Shown here: one piece after another, positions 12,253 to 25,984 of the stretch | Position numbering within the stretch: the stretch's first letter is position 1 | Layout: every line of letters starts with the position of its first letter | From: Bedellia somnulentella | Lineage: Eukaryota > Arthropoda > Insecta > Lepidoptera > Bedelliidae | Direction: 5' to 3' | Assembly: GCA_963576735.1 (NCBI GenBank) | Contig: OY755179.1 | Location: 7,192,001-7,256,000 of the forward strand | Length of the DNA stretch: 64,000 bases | Notes under the pieces: model-generated | The model's input: the letters and a program-made list of their open reading frames with translations, nothing else | Told to the model about the DNA's origin: nothing | Database searches by the model: none | Translations under genes and position numbers: made by a program

Positions 12253-12786
12253 TTTTGATTGATTAAGGAGAGAATAGGAAGTTGGTGATATTGATATAAG
12301 TTATGTACCGGATGTTGCTTACGGCAGCTTTGGTTTTATACATTTGGCAAAAAAAAATAACCCGACTATTTGCAAATGATTGGTCTCAATTCCAATGCTT
12401 GGATAAAGCTTTCAACATTTTATGAAGCAGGGTAATGTAAAAAACCTAAACGATTAATTAATAATTAATTATGATTGATAACACGGTAATTATTACTAAT
12501 GCCTAATGAACCTCGTGTTTCTTAATTCTAAAAGGTCACATTCTAATCTGAATGTGTTGTCATGAATTTTATATCGAAAATAATTTTAAACTCGCAATCG
12601 CACAAAGTAAACTGACGGAGCAAACAAGAATATATATGTCGTCTTATAAAGTTTTGTTAAATTAGAAAAAAGTTGATGAGTGTTTAATGGGAACAAACCC
12701 TTTTTGAAAATGTTAAGTACTTTATATGTGTAATGCAACTGAGTTATGGTTAGTTTTTTATACTTATGTTTATTAGTAATAAGTGC

Positions 12787-12796
12787 AATAAATAAA
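12787..12796 (+). terminator. Poly(A) signals of the SID-1-like gene
   Basis: Two overlapping AATAAA hexamers lie about 535 bp after the stop codon at 12252. The 3'UTR between them is AT-rich and holds no recognisable repeat. Confidence 0.5.
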
Positions 12797-12924
12797 CTGA
12801 TTTTATAAAAAATAACATGTTTTATTAATCTATAGTAATAAATTTCGCGCAGACAGGGGTGGGTTTGTACCTACCTAGCTTACAATTTGTCTATTATATT
12901 TTTTCTATAGTTTTTTTTTCTAGT

Positions 12925-13105
12925 TCATAAGTGTGGTTAATTTATCCTGGTTGTTAATCGGTCAGGAAAACATTGTGGGGAAACTCACATGTCTGAACAT
13001 GGGTACTCTAAACACCAGGTGACAATGTCTCTTGATATTCTGAAGTATAAGTACCTCTGCCACACCTTCGGTTGTATACGCCGTGAACGTATGAGTTGAG
13101 TTAAA
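12925..13105 (+). repeat. tRNA-derived SINE family B, 5'-truncated
   Basis: It matches the body of the SINE at 1003 from GTGTGGTTAATTTATC through ACACCAGGTGACAATGTC to CGCCGTGAACGTATGAG. The pol III head is missing. Confidence 0.7.
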
Positions 13106-13164
13106 TCAAAACTCAAAAATTCACGCCTAATATCCCCGAAAAGGTTAGCAGAGGTGAAACGTGA

Positions 13165-13830
13165 AAACGAGACGTGAAAGAAACAAAATTATTAGGGATA
13201 ACAATTGATTCTAAAATGAAATGGGGACACTTTCTAAAAGGCTGACCTCAGCAGCGTATGCCGTGCGTAAGATTAGAAAATAGCAGACATTGAAACAGCT
13301 CGCATTATTTCTGCTATTTCCATAGTATCATATCAAATTATATTCTGGGGTAAATTGGCTGATGTTCGTAAAGTATTTGTCTTACATAAGCGGGCTATTC
13401 GATCTATTTACATGTTCAGGTCGAGTTATTCTTGCGCGAAAAACTCAAAGAACTTTGCATTTTAACTGTCCTCTGCAAACACATATTTGAGGATTTAATG
13501 TATGCCAAAAAGTATGTCAATTTAGTAAAGTTAGTGATAGGCATACTGTTAACACTGGAAAAAAGGACAAACTTAACGTACCGAAGTGGAAACTTAATAA
13601 AATAGGTAAATTCTTTATCCGTTTTAATCCGTTCGTAATTCGTCCGGACTATCCGTTTTTATGTTCAACAAATTATATAACCAATCTCTCCGAAATATTG
13701 GCATTTCCTGTAGCATCGTTTAAAAAGACAATAGGGAATATGCTAAAAAAATTAAATGCCCTAAAACTTTTTTTCTCGAATACTTATTATCGCAATATTA
13801 TAATGAAAAGGTTTTTTTTTAATTTACTTA
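13165..13830 (+). pseudogene. Decayed CR1/Jockey-like LINE, RT C-terminal part
   Basis: Joining frames by eye gives LGITIDSKMKWG, then SAAYAVRKIR, FWGKLADVRKVFVLHKRAIR and, after stops, a tail like that at 3110-3448. There are several stops and frameshifts, so only the family is certain. Confidence 0.6.
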
Positions 13831-13839
13831 TTATTTAAA

Positions 13840-15160
13840 CCTCTAAAATAATATTCAAAAAGTGCAAAATAAGGGAGCGAAGCGAAATACAAACTTCCAA
13901 AACGCGCCACCATCGGTTGAACGAAATGTGACGTCATCTGACACGAAATTGTATTCAAAAGCGTCGAAAAAAGGTAAACACCCACTGGACGTGTCATGTG
14001 ACGTCACGTATAGCGCGAGTAAAATGGCGGCGTTTGAACTGCTTAAATTTTTTAAAAGTTTTAAATTTCAATTTTAAAAATATCTAGAGTATTTTGAAGC
14101 CCATATATATATTTTTAGTAAAAAAATAGTAAACTATTAATTTAAGACAAAAAAGAAAAACATGAATATTTCCTATTAAAGCAATGCTTTTCAAGAAACC
14201 TTTCTACTGTTTTCAAGATATTTAAAACGACAATGACCCAACGCGCACGTGATTTTGACCGTAAAACTATAAATCTTCCATCGTTATGCCCTGGAATAAT
14301 TTTCTGGTGACGATTTTTCTACCCACGTTTTGTGATTGGTTTTGTGATGTACAATTTAGTTTAATTATGTCAGACTAGCGTTTGATTCGATCGCATTGAA
14401 AACCTTTAAAAGTAATAAATATGTTAAACCCAAAATTGTACAAATAATATTAAGAATAAATGTGAATGTCAGGAGTTTCTTTGTTGCTTCTTCTCTTCTC
14501 TTTACAAACACCTTCCGAAGCAACGGTAATGAGAGTTTGTGATGAGAGGTTTTCCTTTTTTTTCTTTTTTTCTTCTTCCCTGTTCTCAGGATAGATGGCG
14601 CCAGACTTGCTATGTGACTGGTAGGAACGGAACGTCACACCGATTTTCGTAAAACGGAACGTACATAAAAACGTTCTGATTTGAAAGTCGAAATAAATAT
14701 CAGTTTAAGCCAAGATAGCTTAAAAGTAAATAAACAAGGATGATGTTTATATTTAACATTCTTTTTGTTGTTTTTACTCGCCAAAAAGTTACTCTATGGG
14801 GATGTGTGTGACACATGTTTTTAAAGTTGACATTGGCGAAATTATTGTGGCAACACGATTGAGGTCACGAAGAAAAAAATTAAGTAAGTAACGTAGTTAC
14901 ATCAACGCCATCTACAGAGCTCTAGGAAACTAGGTTGTTTTTTTATTTCTCAAAAAGAAAACCCCTCATTTAATCTTTTGACGTCCACATTTTTTTTTGT
15001 AATTAACATTAACTTTATTTTGAAAATAAAACCGTTTGACTTTTTATCTTTTAAAATTAGAAAGAACCAATAAAACAACCAAGTCAACTCCCACTACAAT
15101 GGTTAAAAAGATTTAGCAACTCCACGGAACAAAGCATCAGACAAATTCCACAGGATCCCG
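13840..15160. other. Intergenic spacer with two CRE-like palindromes
   Basis: No gene is visible. 13860-14080 is CpG-richer than its surroundings and holds TGACGTCA at 13929-13936 and again at 13999-14006. A short frame starting ATGGCGGCGTTTG at 14023 ends within 20 codons. The rest is AT-rich without recognised repeats. Confidence 0.5.
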
Positions 15161-15170
15161 CAACAGAATA

Positions 15171-17132
15171 TGGGCGTTTTTCAAATAAATGGCCCGCTAC
15201 GCAACCGGAATTCCGGTTTTCAAATATTCAATATCATTGTTGAATTCGTTACAGTTTTATAGAATATTTATTAAACTTCGCAAAAAATATAACAGTTCGG
15301 CATTTAAATAAATAATTTGACCAGAAAATATTTTTTTCTACATCAAACAGCACTTGAAAAGTTCCTATTCGTAACGTTGCAAATGTATTGATATTAATAA
15401 AAAGCTGTAATATTTTTATGTTTTTTATTTAAAGTTATATTACTTAACTTTGTTATCAACTAATTTAACATATATAAAGACTGTGCCATGATTATTTTCA
15501 TGAAATTAAAACAAAATTACCTCCAGTAAGCAACACTTTTCTGACAATAGACCAACTTTTAACACGTTTTTAAGAAACATGCAATATATTTAACAACTAG
15601 TTCTTGGAACAAACGATAGAAAATATATTAATAAGCATCATCAAGCTTTAATATAAGACATAATCTTATAAAAATACAAAAACAAATGGTATTTTCTTAA
15701 TTAACTCACAGCACGATAGTTACGACAGGGAAATGTCTTGTTAGTAATTGGAATATAAGACTGCGTTCACAAAGCTATGTATTGCGCCTATCATAAACTA
15801 TATCAAAATAATAATCAGTCAAAATACTAAAAGTACAGCAACATCAATAAGGATACAATTATATAATAAATAAATACCCTGTCCTACCAAAAGTTGAAAA
15901 AACTAAGTTTCGGACTACTTTCTGCTTCCAGTACAACAAAATACTTTGCAACAGTCCGTACCTATTAAAAGTTGTAATTGCAGTTATGACACCTGCTTAC
16001 TAGTAAAGTGTTACTTTCTGTAGCCATCGTCTATTTGTGAGGAGTTTTAAATCAAAACTAGTCGAAAAATTTACAATATTTAGAACAATTCCATACTTCT
16101 TAGAGATACTTGCATTTCTAGAATAATTGAAATCATAAAATAAAGCAGAAGGTAGATCTGAAAAGAAAATGAGGTAGGTACCCTGCTCATTTTCTTCTTC
16201 TTCTTCAGAACTACTTTAAATAACACTAAACAAGCCGAACCAGATAACCTATTAAATATTCATATAATGCAAATTCGTAGTAAACGATAACTATAGCAAT
16301 GAGATCGCGGCTTTATGGTTCCAGTTAGTAATGAAAATCATTCCGCCTGTATATAACGTTATGATCATGACGTTACGAAAGTCCATTTTTAAAAATTAAA
16401 ACCTTAAAACACATCAAAATACAATATATTCGATCATTTCTATTCTTTTAAATGATACCTAAATACTTCGTTCGAACGGTAATAAGAAGTGTTCGTGTGG
16501 AAACAATAATATCTTTACACAAAAAATCGTACTTACGGGAGCAAAATTTTGGTCCAAGTTCAGGTCGCAACTGGAAATCGGTTTTAACAAACCATAGACT
16601 CCTAGAACACCGGAAGTCACGATTTCATTCTGTTAAAAGTGGGTTGCTAGACCTAAAAAACGTTTTACATTTGGTAAAATTTATTTTTTAAGACGGTAAA
16701 ACCTACCGTTACTTGATGGAAATTCCGGTATACCCGAATTCGTGGACAACAGTTTTTCTTAATTATTTCAATATTTTTCTTTGAAAACCCTATAAAAACG
16801 TTTATTAGAAAGCATGACAAAGCCATTTTTAAGAAAAATTACCTGTTTTTCGGTGACTTTTGCATACATAAATTCTGAGATATGACACATGAAAGTGTGC
16901 AAAGTTGCGTGAGACATCGAAAAATAGGGGGGTATGTCGTCATATTTTTTTTAATTACTCATATTTCGTTACCTTTTCATGTATTTTTTATATTGTGCAT
17001 TTACTTGTGTTTAAATTTCCTTTCATTTGATATATCACATATTTGATATAAATGACTTAAAATGTAAATATTACGGTGTAAAGTCAGAGGACATGCTGTT
17101 TTCGCCTGGTCAAAACTTTTGAAAAATGCCCG
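15171..17132. mobile_element. Possible degenerate TIR element flanked by TA
   Basis: The left TGGGCGTTTTTCAAA and the right TTTTGAAAAATGCCCG form short inverted ends, each next to TA, nearly 2 kb apart. No transposase is readable inside. The match is short, so this remains tentative. Confidence 0.3.
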
Positions 17133-17149
17133 TATACAATCTAATAAGA

Positions 17150-17352
17150 AACTAATCTATAAAATTTACGTGTCACACTCACAGTGTTTGACACCAAACT
17201 TCTCAATCGGCTGAACCTATTTTAATGATTTTTTGTCGGTAGGTCTGAGAATAGGTTTATGTTTATTACTATTTTTAACCTCCTAAGTGGTATATATTTT
17301 TTATATAGTTTTTATGGTAAAACGGGTAAAACAACGTTTGCCGGGTTAGCTA
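17150..17352 (+). mobile_element. Helitron-like 3' fragment
   Basis: The stretch has the body signature of lepidopteran Helitron-like repeats (AATCGGCTGAACC) and ends in GCCGGGTTAGCTAGT. It is 5'-truncated, and lies just upstream of the intronless gene. Confidence 0.5.
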
Positions 17353-17478
17353 GTATAGTATAAATCTTGACCTCCAAAATAATAATATATTGTACAGTTG
17401 TTAATGGTACTTTGATAATTGTCAATGATTATTGTCAACTCAGCTTTACTATTTGACTTGACATTGACAGATTTCATC

Positions 17479-17486
17479 TGACGTCA
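17479..17486. promoter_or_regulatory. CRE-like palindrome upstream of the intronless gene
   Basis: TGACGTCA lies 130 bp before the ATG at 17616, extended as TGACGTCACGTA, the same 12-mer as at 13999. This is the ATF/CREB-type consensus. A role as a promoter element is inferred from position only. Confidence 0.35.
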
Positions 17487-17615
17487 CGTAACAGCATCGA
17501 GGAGACGTTTGCGTTCTCATATTTTTTGTTTTATTTCGCAATATTAAGAATTCCTTTCATGTTTTCTATAATTACCAAGTGATTTTATACAAATTTGACT
17601 ACTGAATATAGCATT

Positions 17616-18131
17616 ATGGATAACCAGTACTATTATAAGTTAATGGCAAGTTATCTTTCTAAAAGAAACTGTGATGAATCTTTCATGAGATATTTTTTTG
17701 GAAAAAACTCACTGAAGAAAACTTCTGAAGAACTTGAAAAAGCTGATGAAAGGAAAAGGCGTCTCCAAAGAGAGCGATCACGTCGTTATAGAGCATTGAA
17801 GAATGCTCGCAGACAAAATGAGAACGGCAATCGGGATAGTGCAGATGACAAAACGAAATCACGCGTTATGATGCTAGAAGAAGAGTTTAGCGACTGTGAC
17901 GAGCCTCCAACCCTCTGCGATCTGAATTACGATGATAAATGGCGGGAAAATGGTATGGCTTCGTCGGATTGCGCATCTGATGACAACTCGGCTCATTCAA
18001 TATCGGACGTAAAGGATCCGCCGGACGCTGGTAATATGTCGCGTAGTCTAAAAGAATTTTTAAGTTCTCCGAACGCTGAGCTTGATTATCCGACGGTGCA
18101 CAGTCTCATGTTCCACTGGTTGCAAACGTAA
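17616..18131 (+). CDS. Unrecognised intronless gene, 171-residue charged protein
   Basis: I do not recognise this protein. The first ATG of the open frame is at 17616 (MDNQYYYKLMASYLSKR); the frame is open a little further upstream but without an ATG. Residues about 45-72 are very basic and probably helical (KRRLQRERSRRYRALKNARR), resembling a nuclear-localisation or nucleic-acid-binding region. The middle and end are acidic and Ser/Asp-rich (EEEFSDCDEPP, SSDCASDDNS). It ends LDYPTVHSLMFHWLQT. A single exon with a poly(A) signal 38 bp after the stop would fit a retrogene or a domesticated transposon protein, but neither is shown. Clean coding frame amid decayed repeats argues that it is real. 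Confidence 0.6.
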   Translation: MDNQYYYKLMASYLSKRNCDESFMRYFFGKNSLKKTSEELEKADERKRRLQRERSRRYRALKNARRQNENGNRDSADDKTKSRVMMLEEEFSDCDEPPTLCDLNYDDKWRENGMASSDCASDDNSAHSISDVKDPPDAGNMSRSLKEFLSSPNAELDYPTVHSLMFHWLQT

Positions 18132-18168
18132 CATTACTGGCAATCTTTAACATGTAAACTGTCACCAC

Positions 18169-18174
18169 AATAAA
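18169..18174 (+). terminator. Poly(A) signal of the intronless gene
   Basis: AATAAA lies 38 bp after the TAA stop at 18129-18131. Confidence 0.6.
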
Positions 18175-21100
18175 CATTTATCAGCTGTCTTCTTCCACTA
18201 AGCTTTTATAAATAGATAAAGATGTGTTGTGTGCAAATGACTGATATTCAAGACATCTTAATATAGCTCCTCAAAATCTCCTTTAAATGTATGTAATTAT
18301 ATTTTTCTCCTCTCTTGTTTTTGTTTTACGTCACAGTTTGTTCCAAATTGTCATAAAAGACATTTAATTCACAGAATATCAGTTTCTGTACGCAACACAT
18401 TTTAATTTAGGTGCAACATATCATAATTTTCAGCTGTCTCACGCACCATCGTGATAGAACCGTCCCAACCTAATGTAATATTGGAATACCACTTTAGAGT
18501 TTTCTTAACTACTATAATCATATAATGTTAGATATATATTTATTGAGCAAGTAGATATCTTTAAATATTGAATGGCTACATTATTTTCATATTTACTACT
18601 TGGGTGGCTTACCACCAATGACAGAGGGTCCTGTGATATAAATTGTAGTAAAATATGTAAGTATTGATGACCCAATTAGGAGAATAGTCTTTTTGCAAGG
18701 TATACTTATTTTGTTTGCTGTTATGCTGATTCATAGTTTTCTTTGGTTATATCAGACAAATAAATATAAATACATTGGTGCCTCTGCATGAAACATAAAA
18801 TTTGTAAGTTGATTCTATGTGAGCAGACATGTAATACTTGCCACAAATTAAGGACTTAAAAGTGATTATGTCAACTTTTGTGTTACTATGTTGATGTGAT
18901 GACTTAATCACAAAAATTTATTACCTATAGTTACTCAATAGATGACAAATTATATGTTGAGTATTATTGTATTTCAGTCATGTTTGCCATTGAACACTTT
19001 AATTAAGTTTTTTTAACTTGCAACTTGCTAGAACTGTTAACTGTCACATACTTTTAATATTCCACTGATAAATTCACCCGCAGGCATTTGACATAATTTA
19101 AATTTTGCATTTAATTTACTGTTTTACAACATCACTTTGGAATGTTTCTTTAGATGATTGAATGAAAACTATTGCGTCTTATACTTAATTTTTATTTAAC
19201 AATTTCATGTAAAAAAAACATTACTCATATGCTATGAAAATATACTCAATGACAAAAGAACATGCATTTAAACTGAAGTTGCTCATTTATTAGCAGTGGT
19301 CTTAATTATGATGTTTTTTAAGCTTTATTAATTAGGCCTAAAAGTCAAATTTTTGTTAAAGTCTTACCTAAGTATGTGAATAATTTTAGGAATATTATTA
19401 TTTGTGCCTTAGTTATTTCCCAAAATTAATATGTCATGATGTTGGTGAAGAATATTTCCTAGGAATAAAAATCTAAATAAATTCAACATGCATAATGCAG
19501 GGAACCAGACCCTTGTGATTATAAAAAGAAAAATGACCTATATATATGCATAAAATAGAATAACTAATTAAATTGTTTTGAACTTTAATTATCATATATT
19601 AAAATAACTTTTCCTTTGTTAGTGTGCTGTATAACCCATATCACTAGACAATAAGACTAACAAGCTAACTTGTTGCCATATAATATTAGACTTTCAGTAC
19701 AATAAGAGTAGAGCATATTATAGTTTTGTGATATTCAAAGAGAATTTTATTGTACTAGGCCATAGTTTAGAGTAGTAATAACACTTTGTCAGCAAGTAAG
19801 TCTGTGTTTCCTTGTTGTAATGTAATTTTCTGGGCTTAATTCGTATTATTTTTAATGTATCACAAAAAATTGCCTGTTGCCATTATCTTTGTGAATATGT
19901 TTTACAAAGTTCATAATAACAGTACAGACTTTGGAGCAATTATATTCTATAGGGGGCCAGAAAGATAATGTAAAATCATTAGAATAGGTGGATTCGTCAA
20001 ATAAGCTTTCAAAATGAAGTTAAAGTTGAAAATTTGTGTCTACCTTGCTGGAGCAAAATATATATGGGGCTAGCTAGGCAGACACCGCCATATCAATCTT
20101 CACATTGTTACTAAACGGCCCTACTTTGGGTTGGTAGTATATTTTATTTATTTAAACTATTTTGGCCCAAAACAAAAAATAAGATCATTTAGGTAAGCCT
20201 TAGCCTTGTGACCTGATCAAGGAAAACAAATTAATTGTGTTTTATATTAAATTATCTTGTCACAGTGTTTATAACTAAACAGCAAAACTTACTTAATCTT
20301 ATTTTGAGCTTATATTCACTAGAGTTGAGAATATGACGTGAGCTATTCATTATTTCCTTATTACTAATATTTCTGCATGTTATTTGACTTAAATTTGTCT
20401 ATATGATATTGACATTGTATGATATTTGTCTTCTCTCTTGTGCTCCTATTGTTCAAATCTGCATACCCATAGGTTGAAATATCAAATATATAAGAAAGTA
20501 GATTCTTCAAACACTACCCTTCAACAGTACCTTTTTAAGACTAACATTAAGTTATATGAACAAAATAAGACTACATTCCTTTATGTTAACGTAATTCGTT
20601 TTAATATAAAAAATTGTTTGATTACTTTCCAATAACGATGACCTGCTAAGAGAACCAGCTTATTTGATTGTTATTTTAAATTTTAGTATAGAGATAAGTA
20701 TTCAAGCCATCCTCTTTGTTTATCCCAAGGGGAAACAGAGGTACTAACTTTTTTGTACTCAGCGATCCCATGGTTTTTCGAGGCAGTTTATCTACGTAAA
20801 GAGACAACGCTGATAAATATATTAATTTTTCAAGTTAAAAAAAACATAATTAATGGTAAAATTTTACCACGGTAAACAGACATGACACCACTCTAGTAGT
20901 CATTAATATTGTATTAATTTTCCTTTATGTTTAGCCTTAAGTTTATGATTTATCGTAAGTGAACACTTAAAAATTAGGATTCTCTAGGAAATATAATTAC
21001 CTGGGAATTTAAAATTTCTAAATCTCTTATGCCACATTGAGTCATCGAAGAACATGTTGTAGACAATGTTAAAGTTGGTTCACACACTTTATAAGAATCG

Positions 21101-21814
21101 TCAAAGTATTCTCCTTGGCGATCATTAGCTATATAAGGTGCACATAATGAACTATCAAAGTTGCCTTACCATAGTGTCCTTAGATGCAGTCATAGTGGCT
21201 ATAGAAAACCCTTTTCGGTTTGTGATATTTTGACAAATTATTTTATAGTTATTATTGTAAGCCTGCGCGCAGCCATGATTTTTAATAAGTTTATACGTCT
21301 TTAGGTTAGTTATCATATAGTTTACCTATAATAAATTGACGTTGTATATGCAACCGATGATGCCTTCTCGTCTAGTTATAGTTGTAACGTTATCATATGT
21401 TAAACTGCGTTTACTTATATCCAAGTCGGCGTCGAAATAACTCCTAAGTTGTTTTATTTTAATATTACAATAATAGTTCACATACAAATCATCGGAGAAC
21501 TATTTGAATAGGTAACATGTTGAGAGAGTTCTATATTTTTTATGTCTATCTAAGTGGAACTATCGTACTTGATTTGGATATTTTAAATTCAGCTTTAGAA
21601 CGTAGGCTACTTGTAGTGCCATAATAAAGAGCTTCCGATTATTTTTATAAATGTTGTTTCATTCAAAACACCCAGGTGAAGTTTGCTTAGAATAGCAATA
21701 TCCATAGTAATATATTTTTCCTACTGTACTACCAAAACTAGCTGAAGTATTTCTTATTCCAAGTTTTGGGATTTATAGGCAAGGGTATAGGTAGATAAGT
21801 AAAAACATAGATAT

Positions 21815-22050
21815 ATACATACATATACTCACGGCCACAAATCTGAAAGATGGGTAGCCAGAGCTGTAGAGCTTGAAACTCTTCAGCCACATTTGGAAAT
21901 TGACAGGGGACAAGATGGTAGAAAGAAAGTATCGTTGGTGATGGATCTCCAACCGCATCGGCGAGAAACAACTTAAAAAGGCCCGTATCCTCAGTCGCCT
22001 CTTACGACAACCGGGGGTAGTGGCATTCGAAGCTGGCACTACACGGCTTA
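21815..22050 (+). repeat. SINE-like family A, near full length
   Basis: It has the family head (ACTCACGGCCACAAATC), middle (GGTGATGGATCTCCAACC) and end (CTCTTACGACAACC, then GGCACTACACGGC). Confidence 0.8.
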
Positions 22051-23764
22051 GATATATTGTACGAACGAAACAAAAAAACTACTATGTCGGAAAGTTTCAC
22101 TCAGTCCAGTCGTGAGGGTTTTCGTCACGACACGATGCTTTTCCCACACGCACCGTCGACAATGACATAAGTCTGTCATCAAACAAATAGGTATACGTTT
22201 AAGTAGAAGATGGTAAGTGTTTCATATTAATCTGCCTTGGTTTCTTTTTTTAACAATACAAAATAATTGAAAGCCCTATGTCACTCCGGAATATACAGCG
22301 CTAAAATATTTTATAGTAATAGACCTCCCTCTTGCTTCGCCGTGGTCTTTCAAAGATCGGTTGAAACGTAAGAGTAGGTATGAGATGACCACTGAACGCG
22401 TTAAAAAAGGTAAGAAAGGTCTTACTTAGCAACCAACCCAAGTAGCTAATACATATTTAAGGAAGTACTACGAAACACAAGTTATCCCCAAATGTTGTGG
22501 TATGAGATACAAACTAAGCAGTATCTATCCAAGTAAAAAAAAATAAGTGTCTATTTGTAATATTGAAAGAACCGCTTTGTACTTCACGTATGGTATCATA
22601 CAAGAATGGCACATACACAAAAATTAATATACACATAGTTGATGTAGTGAGGAGTCAGGCCCGGATTTATTAACATGACTAAGAAACAATAACGAAATAA
22701 ATATTACCCTTGGGGGGATGGAAATCAGCGACCTCCAGAGCTAAGCTAGTCATAGTCAACTATTCACTAGGCCTCAGACGATCTGAAGTGACAAAACTTT
22801 AAATATTTGTATATGCAAAAAAATAACGTAAGTTTCCATAGGTTGGTTGCACACATACACCCATGCCTACGCAAAAGCAAAGAATGATGTTATCGGTCAA
22901 CCCACTCACACTGTGACAAAGTCGTTGGTCACACGATCTCATAGGAAAATCATGCGACTAACTAAGATCGCTGCAATTTACTATCTGATGAAAAACATAT
23001 TCTCTTGAATATAATTAAAGATCTAATAGTAGTTATGGCTATTTCTATTTATATACCAATTTATGCTTTAACCACCAAACTAATGTGGTAGTTACTGACT
23101 TCGATCACATATACCAGGCGCGCAACAGGACGAGCGGCTAAATTTCAGAACCCCTAAAACCAGAAACCAAGAATTTAAAAGTTGGTTATGGTTAAGCTCC
23201 TTAGTTGGTTTTACCATGTAACCCTATCATTCGATGGGAAAGCGTTCTAAACCCCTCTTTTTAAGGTTGCCCTTTCTAAACCCTTCCTAAAAACCCATTT
23301 TCAAGAAAGTAATTTTGTAGGGGTGGTACTTTAAATTGTAAAAGGTCAAACCCCTTTGCCTTTTTATAAGTTTCCTTATCTTTTGGGTATTTTAGCGGCT
23401 AAAATCAAACTTACTTTCCAAATGTATCCCTCAAAAGGGAAAGCTGCTTACAGACCCTGAGTAGTGCTACTTATATTGAGCCGCAATTACAAGCATTCGT
23501 GTGAGTAATAAAACCCGAGCCATACTGACTGTCTTATCAAATGTTCTTCGCAACCAATCATGCAACTTCTAGTTAATTACGCAAAATAAATTAGTGAGAG
23601 CAATTAAAAATATAATCGGTTACTTTGCACAATGCACATAACTAACCGCGAATCCGCGAATCCACTGGAAGACGTATTAAGACGTGTTAGGATAAAATGA
23701 AATTATTCAATAACAGTGTGACAAGTTGATTGACGTTTTATTTAGAAGCAGCTTTGAACCGTGT

Positions 23765-23985
23765 CTACTTTGATATACAGGACGGACCCATTTCAAGTCC
23801 AAAAAAGGGGTAAAGGGTCACATTCTATACTTTAGGAAGTTGAGTGGGGATAAGATTGGAAAATGAAGGTTGTTATTGATGTATCTCTAGACGCATTGCC
23901 CAGCAATAAAAAAAACCCTTAAAACCCTAAGTCGCCCTTTACGACATTTACATGGGTAATACTATTACACGCTGACACTAATAAG
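23765..23985 (+). repeat. SINE-like family A, diverged copy
   Basis: AGTTGAGTGGGGATAAGATT, ACGCATTGCCCAGCAAT and a CGACATTTACATGGG tail are recognisable; the head is poor. Confidence 0.6.
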
Positions 23986-25751
23986 CTCACTTGTCTTACT
24001 TATCAGTATTTTTGTTTTTAAACATATTAGTATAGTTATTCGCTGTGTAGCTCTGCCTACCCCTTTCAGGAATTTGAAGCTGTGAGTATATGTATGTATG
24101 TATATATTAATTACATATTAAGTTACTTTTACGCAGTTGAGCGTGCTTGCACTTCTGTTTGATACGACACAACACAACCCACCACATGGTGAAGTATCCG
24201 GGTAGAATAGAGAGAAATCAGGAAGTCGGAGGATTTGAAAATAAAAGAAAATAATATTTGCCCACAATATTTATTACCCATATTTATAAATACTTTTTTC
24301 TAGAGTTAGAAGATACAATTGGCTTACAACTATGAAATAACGTTCACATTCATATTGAAAATCCGAAACAGGTTTTACATTGACTTTGCTTACATCAATT
24401 GAAATATTAGTAAATTGCTAATAATTTAATAAATGATAGTACATTATGTACATGTGAGCAAACTAAGTCATTCATTACAGTGCTAGGTTCCTTACAATAT
24501 AAGCCACCTCGACTGTAATGAAAAACTTTACTTAATCGTGTCATAATGTATCTGCAAATATACATACATATGATGGACTGCATGAAAATACGAGTTAGTT
24601 ATAGCTTCTAGTTTTAATTGTCCCATGGTGTAGGTAGTCACATTCTGCCTTACCATTTGGAAAATATACCCAAGCTACAAGACTATATTAATTACTGCGT
24701 TGACACATTTTTAATACTATTAAATCACATTCACTTATTAGGAAATTTTTGATACAGAATAGTAAATAGAGTATTTAACAAGTATAATATAGAGTTGAAA
24801 TTCGCACCAAAGTTATGCTTCGTTTAGCAGTTCCACCCTGTCTAGTACAGTTAACTTTGTAAATAATAAATCACAATTTATTTTGTTATTCTCAAAGACC
24901 ATAAAACCTTGCAGAAAGTTCGCTGCATTGAAATCAGGTTGTATCAACATTCGAAGTCGCTATTCCCCGGGTTGGGAATAAGTAGTCAGTTTTTGGGGAG
25001 AATTGCGTTGGCACTAGTTTTTCAAAACAACCATCTAGTTTTAATTGTAAATTGTAGTGTAATTAAGCTTGTGACATATATACTGTCACACGACTTAGCA
25101 ATAACTCAGTATTTCCCAATCTTGTGTTCCCTCGTCCATTAACAGCATGAAATTAACTAAATAACCAATTATTTTTTTAAGATTATCTACCAATCCGTCT
25201 TTAAAATGTGATACTTCTGCATATTTTATGTTGTTTGAGAGACTTATATTTTTTTAATTATGGCACTTAAATTAACACTTAATTTTATATAATATATTAT
25301 GTAAATTCGATAATGCATTCAATAAATAACTTACCGACACTAAATAAAATCACAATACATTTCTGGACGTGTAGGTTTTACTCTCTCCTATGACTTGATG
25401 TTTCTTGATTTATCCTAACTCCCATGATGTCTTTTAAAAATATAACAACTTAATTTATTTAACTGAGTGTAGAATATCATAGAAAGTATTTTTAAATAAT
25501 AATATAAACCTCTTTATGAAAAACAGTTCAGTTAATAACTCTTCCAACTATTTGTTGTATTGAACTGTATTGTTGTATATATATATAATTAAGTAGCAAC
25601 ACATACATTATTTACATTACATTATTCTGAACTAGGGAGTATATAAGTTTTGAACAATCATAAAATTTGTATCAAGCTTCTACCACTCCTGATTTAAATG
25701 GGGTGGTCTGATCCTGAAAAAAATATGCTTACCGATGACAATGTCCAATTA

Positions 25752-25971
25752 AGGGCCAGTTTTTTGATCCGTGGTTAACTCAACAATTTGTTAAATATCG
25801 TAACTATTAGTTAGATATCAGCAAAATGCATTTTTTGACCCGTGGTTAGAGTAACTAATGGTCAAATATCGAACCAAAATGGATTTACGATTTGACTACT
25901 GGTTAGTCATTTAACTATAGTCAATGTAACAAATGGTTATATTTTTAACTCAGGATCAAAAAACTGGCCCT
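25752..25971. mobile_element. 220-bp TA-flanked MITE (Tc1/mariner-like)
   Basis: The left end AGGGCCAGTTTTTTGATCC and the right end GGATCAAAAAACTGGCCCT are perfect inverted repeats of 19 bp, each bordered by TA. The inside repeats TGGTTA motifs. A short TIR plus TA duplication fits a non-autonomous mariner-type element, although a 3-bp TTA duplication is also possible. Confidence 0.8.
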
Positions 25972-25984
25972 TAGTCAGTAGGCT

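Larger units (their letters stand above)
18180..25740. other. Long AT-rich intergenic spacer
   Basis: No convincing gene is seen on either strand. Recognised contents are family A SINE copies at 21815 and 23765, and a diverged tRNA-like SINE head on the minus strand near 22720-22790 (GGCCTAGTGAATAG). The rest is AT-rich and not obviously repetitive. Confidence 0.6.
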
